Below are positions 1 to 7,064 of a stretch of DNA of 9,316 nucleotides, in pieces. The notes below the pieces were generated by a model that saw only the letters and a list, made by a program, of their open reading frames with translations, was not told the origin of the DNA and searched no databases. A program made the position numbers and the translations under genes. This stretch comes from JBJEXX01 sp051886215 (GTDB taxonomy: Bacteria > Bacillota_I > Bacilli_A > RF39 > UBA660): NCBI GenBank assembly GCA_051886215.1, contig JBJEXX010000085.1:1-9316 (forward strand). Direction: 5' to 3'. Every line of letters starts with the position of its first letter. Position 1 is the stretch's first letter.

Positions 1-5
1 AAAAT

Positions 6-82
6 ATATCTAAAACTATTTTAATTTAACTATTGACTATTACCAGATGTTCTTTTTTTATTATATACAAATATCTAAAACT
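6..82. repeat. 12-bp direct repeat ATATCTAAAACT (6-17 and 71-82)
   Basis: The 12-mer ATATCTAAAACT occurs exactly at 6-17 and again at 71-82, 65 bp apart. The second copy touches the -35 box of the promoter for the 130-705 gene. The sequences after each copy are only loosely alike. It could be a pair of operator sites for an unknown regulator, or chance in such AT-rich DNA. The copies themselves are certain; a function is not. Confidence 0.4.
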
Positions 83-110
83 TTACAAATTAATATTTTT
101 GTGGTATAAT
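82..110 (+). promoter_or_regulatory. Sigma-A type extended -10 promoter of the 191-aa gene
   Basis: TTTACA (82-87), a 17-base spacer and a perfect TATAAT (105-110) preceded by TGG at 102-104, which gives the extended -10 TGn element. Transcription would begin near 117, leaving a leader of only about 13 nt before the ATG at 130, just enough for the AGGTGA ribosome-binding site at 120-125. Confidence 0.8.
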
Positions 111-129
111 TTGCGCATCAGGTGATATT

Positions 130-705
130 ATGGATAATAAAGAAAATAAGATAATTAAATTATATAATGAAGGAAATAGACCTAGTAAAATTCGTATAAT
201 GATGGGGAAGGAAATCTCTGTTGAAGATATTACTGCTATTATTGACAATTATAGAAGTAATGAATATTTAACTAAAGAAGTTTCGGGTATTAAATATGAT
301 AATATCTTAAATTTATATTTAAGTAATAAAACTCCAATTGATATAATGCTTATTTATCCTGAACTTAGTTTTGGAGAGATTAAAGACGTAATAAGCGGAT
401 ATTATGAGATGTTTTCTATTAAAAAGCCATATAAAATTAAGTTTCCTAAAGTTTTAATAGAAGAAGAATTAAAAACAAAAACTATTGAAGAAGTTTCTAA
501 AGAATACTCATATTCTGAAGATAAAATAAAAAGAGAATTGAATTTAGTATTAACAAAAGAAGAATTATTTGCTCAAAAGATGCAAATACTAGAAAGAGAT
601 GCAAAAGTTTTATCTACTAAAAAGTTCAATAATAAATATAAAAATATTGGTCTTGATAAACCAAATGCTAAAAGATTAATCTTAGAATATAAAAGTAAAT
701 GCTAA
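130..705 (+). CDS. Hypothetical helical-repeat (HTH-like) protein, 191 aa
   Basis: I do not recognise this family. The ATG at 130 is chosen because AGGTGA lies four bases upstream and a strong promoter ends at 110. The protein is charged, without a signal peptide or membrane segment, so it is probably cytoplasmic. It appears to hold three tandem modules of about 35-45 residues. Each begins with a short amphipathic helix followed by a turn and a second helix, as in small helix-turn-helix units: around residues 8-42 (IIKLYNEGNRPSKI...), 59-93 (ILNLYLSNKTPIDI...) and 109-142 (LIEEELKTKTIEEVSKEY...). The C-terminal 45 residues are Lys-rich. This hints at nucleic-acid binding, but that is inference from the helical pattern only. 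The gene appears monocistronic: its own promoter lies before it and a hairpin with a T run overlaps its stop. Confidence 0.75.
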   Translation: MDNKENKIIKLYNEGNRPSKIRIMMGKEISVEDITAIIDNYRSNEYLTKEVSGIKYDNILNLYLSNKTPIDIMLIYPELSFGEIKDVISGYYEMFSIKKPYKIKFPKVLIEEELKTKTIEEVSKEYSYSEDKIKRELNLVLTKEELFAQKMQILERDAKVLSTKKFNNKYKNIGLDKPNAKRLILEYKSKC

Positions 706-723
706 TTAGTATTTATTTTTTTT
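697..723 (+). terminator. Putative intrinsic terminator overlapping the stop codon
   Basis: AAATGCT (697-703) pairs with AGTATTT (708-714), with one G-T wobble, around an AATT loop. It is followed by A and eight T residues (716-723). The TAA stop (703-705) lies at the stem/loop junction. The stem is short and AT-rich, so efficiency may be low and some read-through into the next gene is likely. Confidence 0.5.
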
Positions 724-756
724 AGTGACTATGTTAGTATGATTACGAGGTGTGAT

Positions 757-1515
757 ATGGATAAATTTTCGTTGAAAGAGATTCTTAGTTTATCTTTAGA
801 TATTGGCGAAAGAATGTTGAAGTGTGGTGCGGAAGTATCTAGAGTTGAAGAAACTATAGATATAATATGTAAAAATTATGGAATAATGTATAGAGAAGTT
901 TTTGCTATGAATTCTTTAATTGTTGTCACTCTTAGAAAAGATGATCAGTCGGTGACAGAATCAAGAAGAATAGTTGGTATTGATAAAGATTTAAATCAAC
1001 TTGAAAAATTAAATTCTTTATCTAGAAAAATTTGTAAAGCTAATATGTCTAGGGATGAGGTTTTAAAATGTATTAATTCATATAAAAAAGAAACTAATAA
1101 TAAGTATAGATGTTTAGGACAATTATTGGCAGCATTTTCTTTTACAATGTTTTTTGGTGGTAATTTTTATGATGCGATTAGCTCTTTGATTATTGCTTTA
1201 ATTATTTTTGTTTTAGAGTATTTTATTAGTAAAAAAGAGATAAATTATTTAGTGAGAAACTTTTTTTATAGTTTTGTTATAGGTTTTATTGCTATTTTAT
1301 TATATAAAATTAATATTAGTAGTAATTATGATAAGGTTATGATTGGTGATATTATGTTACTAATTCCTGGACTTTCTATGTTTACTTCAGTGAATGATAT
1401 TTTCAAGGGTGATACTATGTCTGGAGCTTCAAGATTTATAGAAGGATTGTGTTTAGCTTTTGTAATTGCGGGAGGAATAGGACTTGCCTTATTGATGTTA
1501 GGAGGTATTTTATGA
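757..1515 (+). CDS. Threonine/serine exporter family protein, N-terminal (YjjP-like) half
   Basis: This is the larger half of a split ThrE-type exporter (DUF1212/YjjP family), 252 aa. The family exports small metabolites; ThrE proteins move threonine and serine, and the E. coli YjjP/YjjB pair has been linked to dicarboxylate export, so the substrate here is open. A soluble N-terminal domain carries the family motif GERMLKCGAEVSRVEETI at residues 17-34. About five membrane segments follow (roughly 118-135, 138-157, 168-184, 195-210, 228-250), including the typical MLLIPG at 200-205. The start at 757 is preferred over an in-frame ATG at 739 because GAGGTG (747-752) sits just upstream of 757 and nothing like it precedes 739. 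The last codons overlap the next gene by four bases (ATGA), so the two halves are translationally coupled. Confidence 0.88.
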   Translation: MDKFSLKEILSLSLDIGERMLKCGAEVSRVEETIDIICKNYGIMYREVFAMNSLIVVTLRKDDQSVTESRRIVGIDKDLNQLEKLNSLSRKICKANMSRDEVLKCINSYKKETNNKYRCLGQLLAAFSFTMFFGGNFYDAISSLIIALIIFVLEYFISKKEINYLVRNFFYSFVIGFIAILLYKINISSNYDKVMIGDIMLLIPGLSMFTSVNDIFKGDTMSGASRFIEGLCLAFVIAGGIGLALLMLGGIL

Positions 1516-1964
1516 TTAAGGAATTATTATTTGCGGCATTTGGTACTATTGGTTTTGGACTTTTATTTCATGCTAATAAAAACAAAATCTTTTATATAGG
1601 GCTTGGTGGTTTTTTTAACTATTTATCATATTATCTTGTCTTTAAATATACAAATAATGTATTTTTAGCTTCAATGGTTTGCGCAATAGTTACTTCTATA
1701 TATTCTAATATTATGGCTGTTATTTTAAAATGTCCTTCAACTATTTTTATTCTTACTGGTTTAATTCCTGTTGTTCCTGGTAGTAGTTTATTTTATATGA
1801 TGAATGGTTTAGTAATGAATGATTATTTAATTGCTAAAATGCATTTATTAATTGTTGTTAAAGTAATTATAGGAATTGTTGCGGGTATGTCTTTATCGAC
1901 AGTAATTGTTACTTTTATTAGAGAATTTGTAAAGCACTTTAAAGTTATTAACAAAAAATGTTGA
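1512..1964 (+). CDS. Threonine/serine exporter family protein, C-terminal (YjjB-like) half
   Basis: The small partner of the split exporter (DUF3815/YjjB family), 150 aa, which probably assembles with the preceding product in the cytoplasmic membrane. It is almost entirely hydrophobic, with about five segments (roughly 4-20, 27-45, 52-70, 76-97, 112-136). It carries the conserved stretch CPSTIFILTGLIPVVPGSS at residues 74-92, the counterpart of the IPG motif in the first half. The ATG at 1512 is chosen because GGAGG lies at 1501-1505 and the ATGA overlap with the upstream gene is the usual arrangement. A longer in-frame start at 1449 would add 21 Cys/Arg-rich residues with no ribosome-binding site and run through the upstream gene. 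The 5' arm of the terminator lies within the last dozen codons. Confidence 0.88.
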   Translation: MIKELLFAAFGTIGFGLLFHANKNKIFYIGLGGFFNYLSYYLVFKYTNNVFLASMVCAIVTSIYSNIMAVILKCPSTIFILTGLIPVVPGSSLFYMMNGLVMNDYLIAKMHLLIVVKVIIGIVAGMSLSTVIVTFIREFVKHFKVINKKC

Positions 1965-1979
1965 TAAAGTGCTTTTTTT
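1931..1979 (+). terminator. Strong intrinsic terminator, begins inside the coding region
   Basis: AAAGCACTTTA (1931-1941) pairs perfectly with TAAAGTGCTTT (1965-1975). An inner TTAACA/TGTTGA helix (1948-1953 with 1959-1964) continues the stem after a six-base bulge, with an A5 loop. A T run extends to 1979. The TGA stop (1962-1964) is inside the 3' arm, so the end of the exporter gene doubles as the terminator. It separates the exporter from the suf operon. Confidence 0.9.
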
Positions 1980-1999
1980 ATCTAATTGATGTATAATAA

Positions 2000-2028
2000 T
2001 TGTTAATATTTTAAAAAAGTGATAGAAT
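2000..2028 (+). promoter_or_regulatory. Putative promoter of the suf operon
   Basis: TTGTTA (2000-2005), a 17-base spacer and TAGAAT (2023-2028) with TGA at 2020-2022 as an extended -10 TGn. The expected start near 2035 falls inside the AGGTGGTGAT ribosome-binding site (2031-2040), so the leader would be about 10 nt. A second -10-like TATAAT lies at 1992-1997 but has no credible -35 box because the exporter terminator is there. No iron or Fe-S regulator site is recognisable. Confidence 0.6.
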
Positions 2029-2044
2029 TTAGGTGGTGATTATT

Positions 2045-2794
2045 ATGCTAGAAATAAAAAAATTAAATGTTTCAATAAAAGAAAAGAAGATATTAAAAGA
2101 CTTCTCTTTAAATATAAAAGATGGTGAAATCCATGCCATTATGGGACCTAATGGTGTCGGGAAATCTACTTTATCTAAAGTAATTATGGGTGATAAAAAT
2201 TATAAGGTTGATAGTGGTAGTATTGTATTTAATGATAAAGATATTACTGATTTAGCAGTAGATGAAAGAGCTAGGCTAGGAATATTTATGGCTATGCAAA
2301 ATCCTATTAGTATTGAGGGAGTTAAGAATAGTGAATTTTTAAAAACTGCGTTATCAGTTACTCAAGATAGAAACGTAAGTATATTTGAATTTATTAAGAC
2401 TATGGATAAATCTATGCAAGAATTAGAAATGGATCCTAAGATGCTCCATAGATCTATTAATAAAGGATTTTCTGGTGGAGAAAGAAAGAAAAATGAAATA
2501 TTACAGATGAAGATATTAAAACCATCATTTATTATATTAGATGAATTAGATTCTGGACTTGATGTAGATAGTTTAAAGATAGTTTGTGATAATATAAATG
2601 ATTATTTAAAAGAAAATCCTAAAACTAGTGTTTTAATAATTACGCATTATTCTAGAATACTTCAATATATTAAACCTGAATTTGTTCATGCTTTTCTAGA
2701 TGGTAAAATTGCCAAAACATCAAATTTAGATTTTGCTTATGAAATAGAAAAAAATGGGTATATTGGGTTAAATGAAATGAAAGAGAATGCATAA
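2045..2794 (+). CDS. sufC: Fe-S cluster assembly ATPase SufC
   Basis: SufC is the ABC-type ATPase of the SUF scaffold. It binds SufB and SufD in the cytosol and its ATP-driven dimerisation opens the SufB-SufD interface for cluster building. The 249-aa product has the full set of motifs: Walker A GPNGVGKST (34-42), Q-loop MAMQNP (83-88), signature FSGGERKK (142-149) inside the SufC-typical FSGGERKKNEILQM, Walker B FIILDE (162-167) followed by LDSGLDVD, and the switch His in ITHYS (His201). Length is normal for the family. The ATG at 2045 follows AGGTGGTGAT (2031-2040); an in-frame GTG at 2033 lies within that site and is unlikely. It is the first gene of the operon; sufD starts one base after its stop. 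Confidence 0.97.
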   Translation: MLEIKKLNVSIKEKKILKDFSLNIKDGEIHAIMGPNGVGKSTLSKVIMGDKNYKVDSGSIVFNDKDITDLAVDERARLGIFMAMQNPISIEGVKNSEFLKTALSVTQDRNVSIFEFIKTMDKSMQELEMDPKMLHRSINKGFSGGERKKNEILQMKILKPSFIILDELDSGLDVDSLKIVCDNINDYLKENPKTSVLIITHYSRILQYIKPEFVHAFLDGKIAKTSNLDFAYEIEKNGYIGLNEMKENA

Positions 2795-2795
2795 C

Positions 2796-3533
2796 ATGAA
2801 TAAGATATTTATAGATAAAGAAAAAAAGGATATAGTATTAGAGGATAATATTGTAATAGAAGATAAAAAAATAATTATTAATGATTCTATAGTTTTGGAT
2901 GTAAATATTAAAAATACAAATTTTGATTATACTATTTATATTAATAATTCAAATGTAACTATTAATATTTTAGGAGAAGATACAAATAATAAAATTAACT
3001 ATATACTTAATAATAGTGAGTTGTTAGTACAAAAATTAGTAGTTAATAATAGCGATAATATAACAGTAAATTTAAATAGTGTTAAAAGTAAAGTTACTTA
3101 TAGATATAGTAGTATTAATTATTCTAGTAATAGTTATAGTATTGATATATATCATAATAGTCCTAATACTGATAGTTTAGTTGTTAACCATGGTGTTAAT
3201 GTAGAAGATAATTCTTTAGATTTTAATGTTTGTGGATATATTTATAAAGATAGTATTAATTGTACTTGTAATCAAGATAATAAGATTATTAATTTGAAAA
3301 ATAGTAAATCTTTAATTAGACCTAAATTAATAATTGATAATAATATGATTGAAGCAAATCATTCTGCCTATATAGGAAGTTTTAAAGATAATGAATTATT
3401 TTATTTAATGAGTAGAGGTCTTAGTAAGAAAAAAAGTTATGATTTATTATTAAAAGCATATTTAATAGGAGAATTTAATATAAAAGATAATGATTTATAT
3501 TTAGAAAAAATTAAAAGTATTGGAGGTGAATAA
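2796..3533 (+). CDS. sufD: Short Fe-S cluster assembly protein SufD
   Basis: SufD is the SufB paralogue that completes the SufBC2D scaffold. The identity rests on position (between sufC and sufS), an Asn/Ile/Ser-rich beta-helix-like middle and the family C-terminus: NQDNKIINL near 159-167, P-K-L-I-I near 176-180, then EANHSAYIGS and LFYLMSRGLS (201-210). His189 corresponds by alignment to the essential SufD His360 of E. coli; the Cys two places before it in E. coli is Ala here. At 245 aa it is far shorter than classic SufD (about 420 aa): the N-terminal helical domain is essentially missing while the beta-helix and C-terminal helices remain. ATG 2796 is preferred to ATG 2787, which overlaps sufC and is too close to the weak AAGAGA ribosome-binding site; coupling to sufC is likely. 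The C-terminus resembles that of the sufB product. Confidence 0.88.
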   Translation: MNKIFIDKEKKDIVLEDNIVIEDKKIIINDSIVLDVNIKNTNFDYTIYINNSNVTINILGEDTNNKINYILNNSELLVQKLVVNNSDNITVNLNSVKSKVTYRYSSINYSSNSYSIDIYHNSPNTDSLVVNHGVNVEDNSLDFNVCGYIYKDSINCTCNQDNKIINLKNSKSLIRPKLIIDNNMIEANHSAYIGSFKDNELFYLMSRGLSKKKSYDLLLKAYLIGEFNIKDNDLYLEKIKSIGGE

Positions 3534-3535
3534 TA

Positions 3536-4726
3536 ATGAATAGGGAAGATTTTTTAATGCTTAATAACGATATTATTTACTTTGATAATTCCGCAACTAC
3601 TTTTAAGCCAAAACAAGTACTTGATAAAATGATGGATTATTATAATAATTATTGTTCTAATATTCATAGAGGTGATTATGCTATCGCTATGAAAGCGGAA
3701 GAGGAGTACGATCAAGTTAGAACTAAAATAAAGAATTTAATAAATGCTAAGAGAAGTAGCGAAATAGTTTTTACTAGTGGTGCTACTGAATCTTTAAATA
3801 TGATAGTAAATGGATTTATGAGATATTATCTAAAGAAAAACGATGAAGTTATTATTTCTAAAAGTGAACATGCTTCTAATATATTACCTTGGATGGTATT
3901 AGAAAAAGAGATTGGTATAAAAGTTAAATATGTTCCTTTAGATAGTGAATATGGCGTAACAATTGATAATTTAATTAATACTATTACTCCAAATACTAAA
4001 GTTATTTCTTTAGCGCATATTACTAATGTTTTAGGTGATGTTAGAGATATAGATACTATTGGGAAAATTTGTAAAGAAAAAAATATCTTATTTGTAGTTG
4101 ATGCGGCGCAAAGTTTGGGGCATAAAAAGATTGATGTGGAGAATATTTCTTTTTTAGTTGCTTCGGCTCATAAGATGTTAGGTCCAACTGGAGTAGGATT
4201 ATTATATGGTAAATATGAATTACTAAATCGTTTGGTACCAACACAGTTGGGTGGTGGTATGAATGCAAAATTTACTAGTGATGGAGAAATAGAACTTAAA
4301 GATTTACCTGAACGACTAGAAGCAGGAACGCCTAATGTTGCGGATGTAATTGGTTTTGGACGTGCAGTAGATTATATTTTAGAAGTAGGAATAGACAATA
4401 TTTATAGACATGAATTAGAATTAAAAAAATATTTTTTAGAAAAAATAAAAGATGTATCTGAAATAGAAATATATAATAAGAATACAGAAAGTGGTATCAT
4501 TTCGTTTAATATTAAAAATGTTTTTTCACAAGATACTGCCGTTTATTTAAATCATTATAATATCTGTGTTCGAGCAGGTAATCACTGTGCTAAGATATTA
4601 AAAGATGAGTTACATGTTAATAATACATGTCGAATAAGTTTTTATTTATATAATACAAAGGATGAGGTAGATAAATTAGTAGACGTTTTATCTAATACTA
4701 AAGATTTATTTAAGGTAGTGATATAA
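3536..4726 (+). CDS. sufS: Cysteine desulfurase SufS
   Basis: A PLP-dependent group II cysteine desulfurase. It converts cysteine to alanine, holds the sulfur as a persulfide on its active-site Cys and hands it to SufU. In the 396-aa product the PLP Lys is Lys213 in ASAHKMLGPTG. The PLP-ring partners are His112 (SEHASN) and Asp189 (VVDAAQ), and the catalytic Cys is Cys351 in VRAGNHCAK, the group II version of the RAGHHCA motif. The start motif IIYFDNSATT (13-22) and the LEAGTPN motif (261-267) are intact. Length is usual for SufS. GGAGGTGA (3522-3529) precedes the ATG, which starts two bases after the sufD stop. Confidence 0.97.
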   Translation: MNREDFLMLNNDIIYFDNSATTFKPKQVLDKMMDYYNNYCSNIHRGDYAIAMKAEEEYDQVRTKIKNLINAKRSSEIVFTSGATESLNMIVNGFMRYYLKKNDEVIISKSEHASNILPWMVLEKEIGIKVKYVPLDSEYGVTIDNLINTITPNTKVISLAHITNVLGDVRDIDTIGKICKEKNILFVVDAAQSLGHKKIDVENISFLVASAHKMLGPTGVGLLYGKYELLNRLVPTQLGGGMNAKFTSDGEIELKDLPERLEAGTPNVADVIGFGRAVDYILEVGIDNIYRHELELKKYFLEKIKDVSEIEIYNKNTESGIISFNIKNVFSQDTAVYLNHYNICVRAGNHCAKILKDELHVNNTCRISFYLYNTKDEVDKLVDVLSNTKDLFKVVI

Positions 4727-4728
4727 TA

Positions 4729-5169
4729 ATGGATAAAGAATTAAAAAGAGCAATAATAGTAGATAATTATCAAAATCCAATCAATAGAGGATTGGTTGAT
4801 GATAAAAATTATATTAAACATAACAGTAGCGCAACTTCTTGTATTGATAATATAGATATCGCAGTAAGATTTGAAGATAATATTATAAAAGATATTAGAT
4901 TCGATGGAGAGGCATGTGCTATTTCAACATCTGCTACAAGTATAATGATTCATACATTTATAGGAAAAAGTGTAGAAGAAGCCAAAGAGATTATTAAAAA
5001 TTATGAAAATATGATTGAAGAAAGAGAATATGATAGTAATATATTGGAAGAATTAATTGTATATGATGATATATATATGCAAGCAAATAGAAAAAATTGT
5101 GCTTTACTTCCAATAGAAGGATTAAAAAAAATTATTGAAGAATACGAGGAGAAAAATAATGAAAAATAA
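4729..5169 (+). CDS. sufU: SUF sulfur-transfer protein SufU
   Basis: SufU is the zinc-dependent sulfurtransferase that activates SufS and carries sulfur to the SufBCD scaffold in Gram-positive bacteria; it is related in fold to IscU but is not the main scaffold. The 146-aa product keeps all four zinc ligands known from Bacillus subtilis SufU: Cys38 and Asp40 in SCID (usually CGD), Cys63 in GEACAIS and Cys124 in NCALLP. The N-terminal IIVDNYQNPINRG also fits. The CGD to CID change is a mild variant, since the Gly is not a ligand. It starts two bases after sufS. Its last four codons overlap the next gene, and the ribosome-binding site of that gene (GAGGAG) lies within its coding sequence. Confidence 0.95.
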   Translation: MDKELKRAIIVDNYQNPINRGLVDDKNYIKHNSSATSCIDNIDIAVRFEDNIIKDIRFDGEACAISTSATSIMIHTFIGKSVEEAKEIIKNYENMIEEREYDSNILEELIVYDDIYMQANRKNCALLPIEGLKKIIEEYEEKNNEK

Positions 5170-5578
5170 AGAAAAAGTTTTTTTAGCTAGTATTTGTAAA
5201 GTAGAAAAAAATGGAAGTAAATATCAAGGAATATTTTTATCTGATGTTTATTTGAAAAAAGATGCTGATGATTATGTAAATTATTTTAATAATGATGAAA
5301 AATATACCAATGCTTTTTTTGAAGAAGGTGATATATTCGTAGATGTATATGATTGTTTAAAAATGAATGATGATGAAGTTTTTAAACACATGTTATATAA
5401 TCCTAATTATTGTAAAGATAGATTAGATCAAATTAATAAGCTTTTTGAAAAACGTTGTTTTTCAATTTCTAAAGCAGATTATGAAAAGTGTCTTGAAGTA
5501 AAAGATAATGATGCGGATATCAGAGTAAGATATGAATATTTTATAAATGATGCAAAAGTAAAAGTAAAAAAGATTTAA
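5159..5578 (+). CDS. Unrecognised 139-aa protein encoded inside the suf operon
   Basis: I do not recognise this family. The ATG at 5159 is chosen because GAGGAG (5146-5151) lies seven bases upstream; an earlier in-frame ATG at 5135 would lack such a site. The gene overlaps sufU by 11 bases in another frame and is followed by sufB after 16 bases, so it is almost certainly co-expressed with the SUF machinery. The product is soluble-looking, acidic in the middle and Lys-rich at the end, with no signal peptide or membrane segment. It has five Cys (13, 66, 85, 100, 111) but no CxxC motif. It does not resemble SufA, SufE, SufT or IscX in size or motifs. A role as an accessory or regulatory partner of SufU or SufB is inferred from position only. 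Confidence 0.85.
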   Translation: MKNKEKVFLASICKVEKNGSKYQGIFLSDVYLKKDADDYVNYFNNDEKYTNAFFEEGDIFVDVYDCLKMNDDEVFKHMLYNPNYCKDRLDQINKLFEKRCFSISKADYEKCLEVKDNDADIRVRYEYFINDAKVKVKKI

Positions 5579-5594
5579 TAAGAATGGTGATAAC

Positions 5595-6902
5595 ATGGAA
5601 ATAAAAGGTATAGATTATGAAAAGGTAAAAGAAATATCTAATTTTAAACAAGAAGATAAGTGGGTTCTTGATTATAGGTTAGATAGTTTTAATAATTTTT
5701 CTAAATTATCTATGCCTAAATTTGGACCTAAAATAGATTTTAGTTTTGATGATATTATATATTATAAAAGTAATGATAATGGTCTTAAAAGAAATTGGGA
5801 AGATATTAATAGTAATGTTTATGGAGAATTAAATAATTTAGGGGTAGTTGAGAGTGAAAAACATTTAGATGGTATTGGAGTTCAATATGAAAGCGAAGTA
5901 ATATATCATAACATGTTAAAAGAAATAGAAAATAAAAATGTTATATTTACTTCAATTGAAGATGCGATGAAAAAATATCCTGATTTTGTTAAAAAGTATT
6001 TTGGTAAAATCGTTAAAAATGATGAAAATAAATTTGCTGCTTTAAATAGCGCGGTGTTTAGTGGAGGTAGTTTTATTTATATTCCGCCTAATACTACTCT
6101 TGATAGACCTTTACAAAGTTATTTTAGAATAAATAGTAAACAGATGGGGCAATTTGAAAGAACGCTTATAATTGTAGATGATAATTCTTCTTTACACTAT
6201 ATTGAAGGATGTACCGCTCCTACTTATAGTGAATCTAGTTTACATGCTGCGGTTGTAGAAATATATGTTGGTAAGAATAGTAAATGTCGTTATTCAACTA
6301 TTCAAAATTGGGCTGTTAATGTTAATAATTTAGTTACTAAAAGAGCAGTCGTTGAAGAAAATGGAACAATGGAATGGATTGATGGAAATATTGGAAGTAA
6401 TATTACTATGAAATATCCATGCTGTGTTTTAAAGGGAGACAACTCCACAGGTACTTGTGTAACCATAAGTGTTGCTACTAATAAACAACAACAAGATAGT
6501 GGAGCTAGAATGATACATTTAGGTAAAAATACTAATAGTAAGATTATCTCTAAAAGTATAAGTAAATCAGGTGGTAATGCTACTTATAGAGGTGATGTTA
6601 AAATAAAAGAAACGGCGGATAATAGTTACTCTATGGTAAAATGTGATAGTTTAATTTTAGATGAAATCTCTAAAAGTGATACTATTCCTACAAATATAGT
6701 AGAAAACAAATCTTCTAATATTGAACATGAAGCTACTATATCACGTGTAAATGAAGAAAATTTATTTTATTTAATGAGTCGTGGCTTATCAGAAGAAAAA
6801 GCTACAGAATTAATTGTATTAGGATTCTTAGAGGAATTTAGAGAAGAATTACCAATGGAATTTGCTGTTGAATTAAATCAATTATTAAAAAAATATTTAT
6901 AA
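5595..6902 (+). CDS. sufB: Fe-S cluster scaffold protein SufB
   Basis: SufB is the core scaffold subunit on which the Fe-S cluster forms, in complex with SufC and SufD. The 435-aa product has the family hallmarks: WVLDYRLDSF (23-32), SGGSFIYIPPN (156-166), the IEGCTAP stretch (203-209), QQDSGARMIHLG (299-310), SKSISKSGG (319-327) and YRG (331-333). It also has KCDSL with Cys350 and HEATISR with Glu379. The 29-residue spacing of Cys350 and Glu379 equals that of the functionally important E. coli Cys405 and Glu434. Slightly shorter than usual (about 465 aa). The start follows a weak GGTGAT site typical of this genome. It is the last gene of the operon; its C-terminus (NLFYLMSRGLS) nearly repeats that of the sufD product, reflecting their common origin. 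Confidence 0.97.
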   Translation: MEIKGIDYEKVKEISNFKQEDKWVLDYRLDSFNNFSKLSMPKFGPKIDFSFDDIIYYKSNDNGLKRNWEDINSNVYGELNNLGVVESEKHLDGIGVQYESEVIYHNMLKEIENKNVIFTSIEDAMKKYPDFVKKYFGKIVKNDENKFAALNSAVFSGGSFIYIPPNTTLDRPLQSYFRINSKQMGQFERTLIIVDDNSSLHYIEGCTAPTYSESSLHAAVVEIYVGKNSKCRYSTIQNWAVNVNNLVTKRAVVEENGTMEWIDGNIGSNITMKYPCCVLKGDNSTGTCVTISVATNKQQQDSGARMIHLGKNTNSKIISKSISKSGGNATYRGDVKIKETADNSYSMVKCDSLILDEISKSDTIPTNIVENKSSNIEHEATISRVNEENLFYLMSRGLSEEKATELIVLGFLEEFREELPMEFAVELNQLLKKYL

Positions 6903-6908
6903 AGTGTT

Positions 6909-6931
6909 AAATATTATTATTTGTAATATTT
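6909..6931 (+). other. AT-only hairpin downstream of sufB
   Basis: AAATATTA (6909-6916) pairs with TAATATTT (6924-6931) around a seven-base loop. There is no following T run, so it is not a terminator itself. It could protect the 3' end of the suf transcript, or be chance in AT-rich DNA. Confidence 0.3.
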
Positions 6932-6945
6932 AAGTATTGAATTAT

Positions 6946-6976
6946 AGAATTTCATATAGATGAAATTCTTTTTTTT
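6946..6976 (+). terminator. Intrinsic terminator of the suf operon
   Basis: AGAATTTCAT (6946-6955) and ATGAAATTCT (6960-6969) form a perfect 10-bp stem with an ATAG loop, followed directly by seven T residues (6970-6976). It lies 44 bases after the sufB stop. Confidence 0.92.
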
Positions 6977-7013
6977 CTTGTTAATTAAGAGTTTTATTCT
7001 TTAAAAGTATCGT

Positions 7014-7042
7014 TTGTAAAGGAAAAATAAATAGTTTAAAAT
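7014..7042 (+). promoter_or_regulatory. Putative promoter of the ssb-like gene
   Basis: TTGTAA (7014-7019), a 17-base spacer and TAAAAT (7037-7042, one mismatch to TATAAT). A start near 7049 would put the AAAGGAG ribosome-binding site (7050-7056) at the very 5' end of the message. A weaker alternative, TTAAGA-17-TATCGT, lies at 6985-7013. Confidence 0.45.
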
Positions 7043-7064
7043 GGCTTCGAAAGGAGATGATAAA

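Noticed and set aside
1449..1511. N-terminal extension of the YjjB-like gene from ATG 1449
   Set aside because: The extra residues are Cys/Arg-rich and unlike the family, they overlap the upstream gene, and the GGAGG at 1501-1505 points to ATG 1512.
4056..4268. A 70-codon open frame on the minus strand within sufS
   Set aside because: It is fully antisense to a well-conserved sufS, has no ribosome-binding site or recognisable motif, and arises from the AT-rich codon use of sufS.
3396..6779. An 18-base identity between sufD (3396-3413) and sufB (6762-6779)
   Set aside because: It codes for the shared FYLMS motif of two homologous proteins, so common ancestry explains it rather than a repeat element.
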